Positions 32,571 to 41,362 of a stretch of 64,000 nucleotides of DNA are shown here, piece after piece. Under the pieces are notes generated by a model. The model made no database searches. It was given only the letters and a program-made list of their open reading frames with translations, and had not been told where the DNA came from. Source of the DNA: [Flexibacter] sp. ATCC 35103 (GTDB taxonomy: Bacteria > Bacteroidota > Bacteroidia > Flavobacteriales > Flavobacteriaceae); NCBI RefSeq assembly GCF_001975985.1, contig NZ_MTQF01000005.1, positions 411,261-475,260 on the forward strand, in the 5' to 3' direction. The translations under genes were made by a program, and so were the position numbers. How positions within the stretch are numbered: position 1 is the first letter of the stretch; each line of letters opens with the position of its first letter.

Positions 32571-33803
32571 ATGCTATACTATTTATTTGAATATTTAGAC
32601 AAAACATTAGATATACCAGGAACTGGAGTTTTTCAGTATATCACTTTCAGATCGGCTTTGGCATTGATGCTTTCATTGCTTTTGTCAACCATTTACGGAA
32701 AAAGAATTATAAACTTTTTGCGTAAACAACAAGTTGGCGAAACCGTTCGTGAGTTAGGTCTGGCTGGTCAAAATGAAAAAGCAGGTACACCAACAATGGG
32801 AGGACTGATTATCATTTTTGCAACGCTTGTGCCTGTTTTGTTATTTGCTCGTTTGCATAATATTTATATCGTATTGCTTATCGTAACTACGTTATGGATG
32901 GGAACAATTGGTTTTGTAGACGATTATATTAAAATATTCAAAAAAGACAAACAGGGACTTAAAGGTATTTTTAAAGTTATAGGACAAGTTGGTTTAGGTA
33001 TCATCGTTGGGGCTGTTCTTTATTTTAATCCTGCAGTAACAGTAAGAACCGATACAGGGAGAACAGATGTTTTTAGAACCACAACAAATACAACTGTAGT
33101 TTTACCTGCACCAGTTGAGGAAAAATCTACGGCAACAACAATTCCGTTTGTAAAAAATAATGAATTTGATTATGCTGAGTTATTAGCGTGGACAGGTGAA
33201 GGATACGAAAAATGGGCTTGGTTGATTTTTATTCCGGTTGTTATTTTTATCATTACTGCGGTTTCAAATGGTGCTAACTTGACAGATGGAATTGATGGTC
33301 TCGCTGCAGGAACATCGGCAGTATCCGTGCTCGCGCTCGGGATATTTACGTTTGTTTCCGGAAATATCATATTCTCCAATTATCTAAATATTATGTACAT
33401 CCCCAGTTCCGGAGAGATGACTGTTTTTATATCGGCATTTGTAGGGGCATTAATTGGATTTCTTTGGTATAACTCTTATCCCGCTTCGGTATTTATGGGA
33501 GATACAGGAAGTTTAACTATTGGTGGAATCATTGCGGTTTTGGCAATCGCAGTCCGTAAAGAATTATTGATTCCGCTATTGTGTGGAATCTTCCTGGTAG
33601 AAAATTTCTCAGTGGTTTTGCAAGTGAGTTATTTTAAATTCACGAAGAAACGTTTTGGTGAAGGCCGAAGGATTTTTCTGATGTCGCCATTACACCATCA
33701 TTATCAAAAGAAAGGATATCATGAGAGTAAAATTGTAACCAGATTCTGGATCGTTGCGATCATGTTAGCCATATTATCAATCGTTACTTTAAAACTTAGA
33801 TAG
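32571..33803 (+). CDS. mraY: Phospho-MurNAc-pentapeptide translocase MraY (with loop insertion)
   Basis: A membrane enzyme that makes lipid I from UDP-MurNAc-pentapeptide and undecaprenyl phosphate. It has about ten helices. The catalytic Asp pair is D117-D118 (FVDDY); [12 protein letters not shown] and the HHH loop ([11 protein letters not shown]) are also present. At 410 residues it is about 50 longer than the E. coli enzyme. The excess is an insertion at about residues 155-215 (Thr/Val-rich, then charged) between two helices, probably periplasmic. Its stop is directly followed by murD. Confidence 0.94.
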   Translation: MLYYLFEYLDKTLDIPGTGVFQYITFRSALALMLSLLLSTIYGKRIINFLRKQQVGETVRELGLAGQNEKAGTPTMGGLIIIFATLVPVLLFARLHNIYIVLLIVTTLWMGTIGFVDDYIKIFKKDKQGLKGIFKVIGQVGLGIIVGAVLYFNPAVTVRTDTGRTDVFRTTTNTTVVLPAPVEEKSTATTIPFVKNNEFDYAELLAWTGEGYEKWAWLIFIPVVIFIITAVSNGANLTDGIDGLAAGTSAVSVLALGIFTFVSGNIIFSNYLNIMYIPSSGEMTVFISAFVGALIGFLWYNSYPASVFMGDTGSLTIGGIIAVLAIAVRKELLIPLLCGIFLVENFSVVLQVSYFKFTKKRFGEGRRIFLMSPLHHHYQKKGYHESKIVTRFWIVAIMLAILSIVTLKLR

Positions 33804-35135
33804 ATGAGATTGGTAGTTTTAGGAGGAGGAGAAAGCGGAGTAGGAACCGCTATTCTGGGGAAGAAAAAAGGATATGAAGTTTTTGTATCTGATTTTGGAA
33901 AAATAAAAGAAAGCTATAAAGAAGTTCTTATAATTAATGGAATTGCCTGGGAAGAAGAAAAACATACGGAAGACCTGATTTTGAATGCTGATGTAGTAAT
34001 GAAAAGTCCGGGAATTCCAGAGAAATCTCCCATAGTACAAAAGCTTATTGCTGCAGGAATTAAAGTGATTTCTGAAATTGAATTTGCTAAACCTTTTACT
34101 GAAGCATTAACAATTGGAATTACGGGGAGCAATGGTAAGACAACGACAACGATGCTTACGCATCATTTGTTGAAATCAGCAGGATTAAATGTTGGTTTAG
34201 GAGGAAACATCGGAAAAAGTTTTGCCTGGCAGGTTGCCGAAAATAAATACGATGCCTATGTTCTTGAATTAAGTAGTTTTCAGCTCGACGGAATTATAGA
34301 TTACAGGCCGGATATTGCCATTATTACGAATATTAGTCCGGATCATTTAGACCGATATGAGTATAAATATCAAAAGTATATTGACTCGAAGTTTCGAATA
34401 ACAATGAATCAAACGGAGAGCGATTATCTTATTTACGATGCAGATGATGAAGCGATTTCAGAATGGTTAAAAAATAACACAACAAAAGCAAAATTAATTC
34501 CTTTTTCATTGTCACAAACATTCGATGAAGGGGCTTCTATAAATAACAACAAAATGGAAATAAAGATCAACCAAGAAGAGTTTACAATGGAAACAGAATA
34601 CATTGCGTTAGAAGGAAAACATAACATGAAAAACGCAATGGCAGCAAGCTCTGTAGCAAAATTGATGCAAATTAGAAATGCAACAATACGCGAAAGTTTA
34701 TCGAATTTTCAAGGTGTAGAACACCGTTTAGAAAAAGTATTAAAAATTCAGAATGTTCAATATATCAACGATTCTAAAGCAACAAATGTAAACGCAACTT
34801 TCTTTGCTTTAGACAGCATGAATGTTCCAACGGTTTGGATTGTTGGTGGTGTTGATAAAGGAAATGATTACAACGAATTGATGTCGTTGGTTCGTGAAAA
34901 AGTAAAAGCTATTATTTGTCTTGGAGTTGATAATCATAAAATTATCAATGCTTTTGGAAATGTAGTTGACATTATGGTAGAAGTAAATAATATGAACGAT
35001 GCTGTAAAAACGGCACAACGTTTAACAGAGAAAGGCGATGCTGTTTTATTGTCTCCAGCTTGTGCAAGTTTCGATTTATTCGAAAACTACGAAGACAGAG
35101 GAAAACAATTTAAGCAAGCAGTTCACAACTTGTAA
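33804..35135 (+). CDS. murD: UDP-MurNAc-L-alanine:D-glutamate ligase MurD
   Basis: A cytoplasmic Mur ligase (443 residues) that adds D-glutamate. It has a Rossmann-like N-terminal UDP-binding domain (VVLGGGESGVG), the ATP loop GSNGKTT (108-114), NISPDHLDRY, and a C-terminal domain with YINDSKATN and WIVGGVDKG. It starts immediately after mraY and is separated from ftsW by a short repeated sequence. Confidence 0.94.
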   Translation: MRLVVLGGGESGVGTAILGKKKGYEVFVSDFGKIKESYKEVLIINGIAWEEEKHTEDLILNADVVMKSPGIPEKSPIVQKLIAAGIKVISEIEFAKPFTEALTIGITGSNGKTTTTMLTHHLLKSAGLNVGLGGNIGKSFAWQVAENKYDAYVLELSSFQLDGIIDYRPDIAIITNISPDHLDRYEYKYQKYIDSKFRITMNQTESDYLIYDADDEAISEWLKNNTTKAKLIPFSLSQTFDEGASINNNKMEIKINQEEFTMETEYIALEGKHNMKNAMAASSVAKLMQIRNATIRESLSNFQGVEHRLEKVLKIQNVQYINDSKATNVNATFFALDSMNVPTVWIVGGVDKGNDYNELMSLVREKVKAIICLGVDNHKIINAFGNVVDIMVEVNNMNDAVKTAQRLTEKGDAVLLSPACASFDLFENYEDRGKQFKQAVHNL

Positions 35136-35141
35136 AAAAAA

Positions 35142-35205
35142 GTTTCAAGTTTCAGGTTTCATGTTATGTGAAAACCTGAAACCTGAAACAAGAAAAACCT
35201 GAAAC
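35142..35205. repeat. Inverted and direct repeats between murD and ftsW
   Basis: GTTTCAAGTTTCAGGTTT (35142-35159) pairs with 35172-35189 at 17 of 18 positions around a 12-base loop. The unit AAACCTGAAAC then recurs at 35195-35205. There is no T-run, so it is not a simple terminator. It could be an mRNA processing or stability element within the dcw transcript. Confidence 0.7.
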
Positions 35206-35212
35206 TAAAAAC

Positions 35213-36523
35213 ATGAAGGAATTAGTAAACAAATTAAAAGGAGACAGGGTAATATGGTCATTCGTGGCTTTATTGGCGTTGTTTTCGTTTATGCCTGTTT
35301 TTAGTGCGAGTAGTAATTTGGCTTATATAGGTCACGGAACCGGAAATACACTGGGATATTTGGTAAAACACCTGGCTCACGTTTGTATTGGTTTCCTGAT
35401 TATTTATTGGGTGCACAAAGTACCATATCATTATTTCAGAGCGATTTCAAAAATAGCTTTGCCTGTTGTGTGGTTTTTATTGCTTTATACATTATTAAAA
35501 GGAACTGTAATTGCGGGAGCAAATGCAAGCCGTTGGATTCAGGTGCCGTTTATTGGTATTACGTTTCAAACTTCGACTTTGGCTGCCAGTATATTATTTA
35601 TATATGTTGCACGTTATTTGTCAAAAACAAGAGAAGAAAATGAACCTTTTCAAACCTCGTTAATACAGCTTTGGCTGCCTGTTTTTATAACATTGGTGCT
35701 TATTTTACCAGCTAACTTTTCGACTACGGCGTTGATCTTTTCTATGGTAATTATGTTAACGTTTATTGGCAGATATCCGCTAAAATATATTGGTTTTATA
35801 ATTGGTTCAGGAATCGGAATGCTGTTGTTTTTCCTTTTAGTGGCAAAAGCTTTTCCGGATTCAAGATTCTTTAGCAGGGTATCTACATGGGAAAGCCGTA
35901 TTTCGAACTTTACCACAGACAAGCCTGACGAAGATGATTATCAAATCGAAAAAGCAAAAATTGCAATTGCGTCAGGAAAATTAGGAGGATTAGGACCTGG
36001 AAAAAGTGTTCAGAAAAACTTTTTGCCACAATCATCTTCAGATTTTATTTATGCCATTATTGTCGAAGAATATGGTTTAGTTGGAGGAGTTTCTATATTG
36101 ATTTTATATCTGTTGCTGTTGTTTAGATTTGTAATTGCATCACATAAAGCCAATACTTTATTTGGAAAGTTAGTCGTCGTTGGGCTTGGTTTTCCTATGA
36201 TATTTCAGGCAATGATTAATATGGCGGTTGCAGTAGAATTATTACCGGTAACGGGGCAAACACTTCCGTTGATAAGTAGTGGAGGTAGTTCGATCTGGAT
36301 GACGTGTTTCTCTCTTGGAATTATCATTAGCGTGACGAAAAAAGAAGAAGAAATTGCCGAAGAACAAGAAGAAAAAGAGAGACGAAAAGAAGCGCTTCAA
36401 CGATTAATCGATAAAGAATTAGGAGAAGAAGATTTAGTTTCTGAAGAAGTATACGAGGAAGAAGGAATGTATTCTATTGAGGATAATTCCAGAAATCCAA
36501 TGAATGCAGTTTTAAATAAATAA
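35213..36523 (+). CDS. ftsW: Septal peptidoglycan polymerase FtsW
   Basis: A SEDS-family glycosyltransferase (436 residues, about ten helices) that polymerises lipid II at the septum with FtsI. Family segments include GANASRWIQVPFIGITFQTS, the long extracellular loop with KIAIASGKLGGLGPGKSVQKNFLPQSSSDFIYAIIVEEYG, and PLISSGGSS near the end. After the last helix there is a charged cytoplasmic tail of about 65 residues rich in Glu and Lys. Confidence 0.93.
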   Translation: MKELVNKLKGDRVIWSFVALLALFSFMPVFSASSNLAYIGHGTGNTLGYLVKHLAHVCIGFLIIYWVHKVPYHYFRAISKIALPVVWFLLLYTLLKGTVIAGANASRWIQVPFIGITFQTSTLAASILFIYVARYLSKTREENEPFQTSLIQLWLPVFITLVLILPANFSTTALIFSMVIMLTFIGRYPLKYIGFIIGSGIGMLLFFLLVAKAFPDSRFFSRVSTWESRISNFTTDKPDEDDYQIEKAKIAIASGKLGGLGPGKSVQKNFLPQSSSDFIYAIIVEEYGLVGGVSILILYLLLLFRFVIASHKANTLFGKLVVVGLGFPMIFQAMINMAVAVELLPVTGQTLPLISSGGSSIWMTCFSLGIIISVTKKEEEIAEEQEEKERRKEALQRLIDKELGEEDLVSEEVYEEEGMYSIEDNSRNPMNAVLNK

Positions 36524-36562
36524 GATTAAAGAATAATTTTTACAGCGAGTAACTTTTAAAAT

Positions 36563-37648
36563 ATGACAAATTATAAATTCATATTAAGTGGTGGCGGAAC
36601 AGGAGGACATATCTATCCTGCAATTGCTATTGCTAATGAATTAAAAACCCAATTTCCTGATGCCGAGTTTCTTTTTGTAGGAGCACAGGACAAAATGGAA
36701 ATGCAGAAAGTGCCTCAGGCAGGTTATGAGATAAAAGGACTCTGGATTGCCGGTTTACAAAGAAAATTGACGTTGCAAAATTTGATGTTTCCGTTAAAAT
36801 TGGCAACAAGTTTGCTGGAGTCAAGACGAATCATCAGGCAGTTCAAACCAAATGTGGTAATAGGAACGGGAGGTTTTGCCAGCGGACCTTTGTTACAAGC
36901 CGCCGGTGGAGCAGGAATTCCGACCGTGATTCAGGAGCAAAATTCGTTTCCGGGAATTACCAATAAATTATTGAGCAAGAAAGCCAATGCAATTTGTGTG
37001 GCATATGAAAATTTAGAGCGTTTTTTTCCAAAAAATAAAATCATTCTAACCGGAAATCCTGTTCGTCAGGACTTAATAGATATTGAAAGTAAACGTGATG
37101 AAGCAATTACTTTTTATGGTTTAGATCCTAATAAAAAAACACTTTTGGTTTTAGGCGGAAGTTTAGGTGCCAGAAGAGTGAATCAGTTAATCGAGAAAGA
37201 ATTACATAATATGCTTTCACAGGATGTTCAGGTAATCTGGCAATGTGGGAAATTATATTTTGAAGATTATAAAAAACACAATCAGCAACATGTAAGAGTG
37301 GTTGATTTTATTGAAAGAATGGATTTTGTATATGCTGCGGCAGATGTGATTATTTCACGTGCAGGAGCATCATCAGTATCAGAATTATGCATTGTTGGGA
37401 AACCGGTAATTTTTATTCCGTCACCAAATGTAGCCGAAGATCATCAAACAAAAAATGCTCAGGCAATTGTTGATGCTAAAGGAGCAATTTTGCTGAAAGA
37501 ATCAGAATTAGACAGTCAGTTTAGTATTGTTTTTGAAGCTTTACTGAAAGATCACGGCAAGCAGAAACAGTTAAGTGATAATATCAAAAAACTGGCGATG
37601 CCAAATGCTACAAAAGTTATTGTGGATCAAATTAAAAAGTTGTTATAA
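36563..37648 (+). CDS. murG: UDP-GlcNAc:lipid I transferase MurG
   Basis: A peripheral membrane glycosyltransferase (361 residues) that adds GlcNAc to lipid I, making lipid II. The N-terminal motif [12 protein letters not shown] (9-20), [23 protein letters not shown] and [24 protein letters not shown] are diagnostic. It has the usual length. It is followed by a 153-base gap before murC that contains only a weak hairpin (37692-37710). Confidence 0.94.
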   Translation: MTNYKFILSGGGTGGHIYPAIAIANELKTQFPDAEFLFVGAQDKMEMQKVPQAGYEIKGLWIAGLQRKLTLQNLMFPLKLATSLLESRRIIRQFKPNVVIGTGGFASGPLLQAAGGAGIPTVIQEQNSFPGITNKLLSKKANAICVAYENLERFFPKNKIILTGNPVRQDLIDIESKRDEAITFYGLDPNKKTLLVLGGSLGARRVNQLIEKELHNMLSQDVQVIWQCGKLYFEDYKKHNQQHVRVVDFIERMDFVYAAADVIISRAGASSVSELCIVGKPVIFIPSPNVAEDHQTKNAQAIVDAKGAILLKESELDSQFSIVFEALLKDHGKQKQLSDNIKKLAMPNATKVIVDQIKKLL

Positions 37649-37801
37649 TATAACTTTTTTTGAAAATTATAGAACAAAATTAAAAATTTAGAACGCTATT
37701 TTTAAGCGTTTTGAGTTATTAAAGTGATAAAATTACAAAGGCTTAAGTACTAGTTTTTTATGAAATAAAACAACTTGTAAATAGCTCAAAATTAAAGAGA
37801 A

Positions 37802-39151
37802 ATGAATTTAAATCAGATACAGAACGTTTATTTTATTGGCATTGGAGGCATCGGAATGAGTGCTCTGGCCCGCTATTTTAAAAATATCGGGAAACAGGTT
37901 TCAGGTTACGATAAAACGCCATCAATGTTAACGGCTGAATTGATCGAAAGCGGTATTGATATTCATTTTGAAGATAATATTAATTTAATTCCTTCTGATT
38001 ATTATTCTGAAAACACATTGGTAATTATAACTCCTGCAGTGCCTAAAACACATTCAGAGTGGAATTACTTTTTAGAAAGAGAATATCAGGTTAAAAAACG
38101 TGCAGAAGTTTTAGGGATTATCACAAAAGACACCTTTTGTTTTGCTGTTGCTGGTACGCACGGAAAAACAACAACATCAAGTATTTTAGGACATATTCTA
38201 TTTGAAAGCGGGGCTGACGTAACTGCTTTTGTGGGTGGAATTGTAGAGAATTATAATTCGAATTTAATTGGAAGCGGAAAGACAGTAACTGTTGTGGAAG
38301 CGGATGAATTTGATCGTTCATTTTTACATTTACATCCTAATATTGCCTGTATAACTTCAATGGATGCGGATCATCTCGATATTTACGGTACAAGTGATGC
38401 AATTGAAGCTTCGTTTGTTGAATTTGCTAATAAAGTTGAAGATAAAAACAACCTGTTTATAACAAAAGAATTGCCTCTTGAAGGAGTGCAATGTGCTATA
38501 AATGAAGACGCTGTGTATAAAGCTTTCAATGTTCGTATAGAAAACGGAAGTTATGTTTTTGATGTTCAGACACCATCAGAAATTATGAAAGACCTGCATT
38601 TTGGATTGCCGGGGAAACACAATTTAATGAATGGATTAATGGCTATTGCGATGGCAAAAACTTCTGGTACGCCAACTGATTTGATTGCGAAAGCTATTGC
38701 ATCATTCAACGGAATCAGAAGACGTTTCTCATATCAGATTAAATCAGATAAATTAGTTTATATAGATGATTATGCACATCATCCAACAGAAATAAATGCG
38801 GTACATCAGGCGGTTACTGAATTGTATCCGGGGCGTAAAGTTTTGGCCATTTTTCAGCCACATTTATTTAGCAGAACCAGAGATTTTGCTGACGGATTTG
38901 CCGAAAGTTTATCTCAGTTCGATGAAGTGTTTTTAATGGATATTTATCCGGCACGCGAATTACCGATGGAAGGGATTACATCAGATTGGTTGTTGGGAAA
39001 AATGACAAATTCGAACAAAAAAATTGTTGCAAAAAATGATTTATTAGCGGAGATCAAAGCCAGTGATGCGCCAATAATTGTAACAATAGGAGCTGGTGAT
39101 ATTGGAGAAATGGTTCCGTCAATCAAAAAAATGCTAAATGAAAATATTTAA
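37802..39151 (+). CDS. murC: UDP-MurNAc:L-alanine ligase MurC
   Basis: The first Mur ligase of the pathway, adding L-alanine (449 residues). It has the N-terminal GIGGIGMSALA nucleotide-binding loop, the ATP loop GTHGKTT (118-124), EADEFDRSFL and DDYAHHPTEI. The ATG at 37802 is the only sensible start. Its last 14 bases overlap ftsQ, showing that the division genes continue in the same transcript. Confidence 0.94.
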   Translation: MNLNQIQNVYFIGIGGIGMSALARYFKNIGKQVSGYDKTPSMLTAELIESGIDIHFEDNINLIPSDYYSENTLVIITPAVPKTHSEWNYFLEREYQVKKRAEVLGIITKDTFCFAVAGTHGKTTTSSILGHILFESGADVTAFVGGIVENYNSNLIGSGKTVTVVEADEFDRSFLHLHPNIACITSMDADHLDIYGTSDAIEASFVEFANKVEDKNNLFITKELPLEGVQCAINEDAVYKAFNVRIENGSYVFDVQTPSEIMKDLHFGLPGKHNLMNGLMAIAMAKTSGTPTDLIAKAIASFNGIRRRFSYQIKSDKLVYIDDYAHHPTEINAVHQAVTELYPGRKVLAIFQPHLFSRTRDFADGFAESLSQFDEVFLMDIYPARELPMEGITSDWLLGKMTNSNKKIVAKNDLLAEIKASDAPIIVTIGAGDIGEMVPSIKKMLNENI

Positions 39152-39860
39152 TTGGACAAATATTAGATTAATTCTCATTTTAGGACTTGTTCTTTTTTTA
39201 TATTCTTTTGCCCAACATCGAAATGGTGATCGAAAATTAAAGAAATCGATGGTTGTTTTTGTAGGAGAAAATACGCTTTTTGTAAAGCCGGAAACGGTTA
39301 ATAAATTGTTGATAGAAAATAAAAGAGACGCTTCCAGTATCCGAAAAGATGAATTAGATTTGAATAAGATTGAGAAAACCCTTGATACGCAAGACATGAT
39401 TGAAAAATCAGATGTTTTTGTAAGTATTGATGGTGTTCTAAAAGCGGTAGTAAAACAGAAGACACCAATAGCGAGAGTTTATGATGGTGTTACCTCTTTT
39501 TATATTGACTATGAGGGAAATAAAATGCCTTTATCAGACAATCATACCGCTCGGGTTCCTCTTGTTTCCGGGGCAATTAATGAAAAAAATAACGAAGATT
39601 TAGCTACTTTATTTCGCACAATTTATGACGATGCGTTTTTGAAAAAAAACATCATTGCAATACAAATTATGCCTAATGGTAGCTTAAAAATGTTTAATAG
39701 AAATTATAATTACTTCATCGATTTTGGCAGAACGATGAATGTTGATAAGAAATTTAATAACTATAAAGCCTTTTTTCAAAAAGCGGTTTTAGATAGTTCG
39801 TTATATAAATATAGTAAGATTGACCTTAGGTTTACGGAACAAGTAGTTTGCACAAAATAA
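39138..39860 (+). CDS. ftsQ: Cell division protein FtsQ
   Basis: A 240-residue bitopic protein with one membrane helix (about 9-26) and a periplasmic part that begins with a POTRA-like domain (about 35-105), followed by the FtsQ beta domain. It bridges early and late division proteins. Sequence similarity is modest, but the topology and the position between murC and ftsA support the call. Six bases separate it from ftsA. Confidence 0.85.
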   Translation: MKIFNWTNIRLILILGLVLFLYSFAQHRNGDRKLKKSMVVFVGENTLFVKPETVNKLLIENKRDASSIRKDELDLNKIEKTLDTQDMIEKSDVFVSIDGVLKAVVKQKTPIARVYDGVTSFYIDYEGNKMPLSDNHTARVPLVSGAINEKNNEDLATLFRTIYDDAFLKKNIIAIQIMPNGSLKMFNRNYNYFIDFGRTMNVDKKFNNYKAFFQKAVLDSSLYKYSKIDLRFTEQVVCTK

Positions 39861-39866
39861 TAGAAA

Positions 39867-41279
39867 ATGGAAAAAGATAACATTGCAGTAGGTCTAGATA
39901 TTGGAACGACAAAGATAGTTGCCATGATCGGCAAGAAGAATGAGTATGGAAAGTTGGAAATTTTGGGTATTGGAAAATCCAAAAGTTTAGGAGTTGCGAG
40001 AGGTGTTGTAAACAACATCACGCAAACTATCCAGTCCATTCAGCAAGCAATACTTGAGGCGGAAAACAATTCAGGGTATAAAATAAAAGATGTTGTTGTG
40101 GGTATCGCAGGACAACATATCAGAAGTATTCAGCACACAGATTACATCAGCCGTAATAATCCGGAAGAAGTAATTGGCGAAAAAGATATTCAGCTTTTGA
40201 TTGACCAGGTCAATAAACTGGCCATGTTACCGGGAGAAGAAATTATTCATGTTTTACCACAGGAATTTAAAATCGATGGGCAATCTGAAATAAAAGAACC
40301 TATCGGGATGTACGGCGGAAGACTGGAATCTAGTTTTCACGTAGTCGTTGGTCAGGCATCATCGATCAGAAATGTTGGAAGATGTATTCAGAGTTCAGGA
40401 ATCGAATTATCAGGATTAACATTAGAACCATTAGCTTCGGCAGATGCAGTTTTAAGTCAGGAAGAAAAAGAAGCTGGAGTAGCTTTGATTGATATTGGTG
40501 GCGGAACAACAGATTTAGCCATTTTTAAAGATGGTATTATTCGTCATACTGCAGTGATCCCTTTTGGAGGAAATGTAATTACAGACGATATTAAAGAAGG
40601 TTGTTCGATTATCGAAAAACAAGCAGAGCTTTTAAAAATAAAATTCGGATCAGCCTGGCCGGGAGAAAATAAAGACAACGAGATTGTTTCTATTCCCGGA
40701 TTAAGAGGAAGAGAACCAAAAGAGATTTCGCTTAAAAATTTATCTAAAATTATCCATGCACGTGTGGTGGAAATCGTAGAACAGGTTTTTGCAGAAATTA
40801 AAGCATATGGGCACGAAGATCCGCGCAAAAAATTAATCGCAGGAATTGTGCTTACCGGTGGTGGTGCTCAACTAAAACATATTAAACAATTAGTAGAGTA
40901 TATTACAGGTATGGATACCAGAATTGGATATCCAAATGAGCATTTAGCTGGAAATTCAAGCGAAGAAATTTCTAGTCCGTTATTTGCAACAGCAGTTGGT
41001 TTAGTAATGAACAGTATCGAAAACAGTACCCAAAGTGCTGTTAGAATGGAGATTGTAAATGAGCAGCCAAAAGTAGTGTACAGAAATGTTCCTCAGCAGG
41101 TACAACAACCTGTACAGCAACGATACGAAGTAGAAGAAAACTACGTTGAAAGAGTAGAAACTATTGAAGAAGTCAGGAATACTGCAACTAAGGAAGAATC
41201 TACTGAAACTAAAATTAGAAGATCATTTTTTGATAGATATGTCGATAAAATCAAAGATTTTTTAGACAACGCAGAATAG
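39867..41279 (+). CDS. ftsA: Cell division protein FtsA
   Basis: An actin-like ATPase (470 residues) that anchors the Z ring to the membrane. It has VGLDIGTTKIVAMIG (about 8-22), the IDIGGGTTDLAIF phosphate loop and GIVLTGGGAQLKHI. The C-terminus after about 400 is a Gln- and Glu-rich linker ending in an amphipathic helix (SFFDRYVDKIKDFLDNAE), the probable membrane-targeting sequence. ftsZ follows after 83 bases. Confidence 0.94.
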   Translation: MEKDNIAVGLDIGTTKIVAMIGKKNEYGKLEILGIGKSKSLGVARGVVNNITQTIQSIQQAILEAENNSGYKIKDVVVGIAGQHIRSIQHTDYISRNNPEEVIGEKDIQLLIDQVNKLAMLPGEEIIHVLPQEFKIDGQSEIKEPIGMYGGRLESSFHVVVGQASSIRNVGRCIQSSGIELSGLTLEPLASADAVLSQEEKEAGVALIDIGGGTTDLAIFKDGIIRHTAVIPFGGNVITDDIKEGCSIIEKQAELLKIKFGSAWPGENKDNEIVSIPGLRGREPKEISLKNLSKIIHARVVEIVEQVFAEIKAYGHEDPRKKLIAGIVLTGGGAQLKHIKQLVEYITGMDTRIGYPNEHLAGNSSEEISSPLFATAVGLVMNSIENSTQSAVRMEIVNEQPKVVYRNVPQQVQQPVQQRYEVEENYVERVETIEEVRNTATKEESTETKIRRSFFDRYVDKIKDFLDNAE

Positions 41280-41362
41280 AGTAATAAGAGAAAAGGAATT
41301 ACTTTTTGCCCCAAGTCAAGAAGTAAAAAATGTATTAAATAAGAATTTCAAAAACCAAAAAG

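Noticed and set aside
37692-37710. AACGCT/AGCGTT hairpin between murG and murC as a terminator
   Set aside because: The stem has only six pairs with a weak T-run, and a terminator in the middle of the dcw cluster is unlikely.
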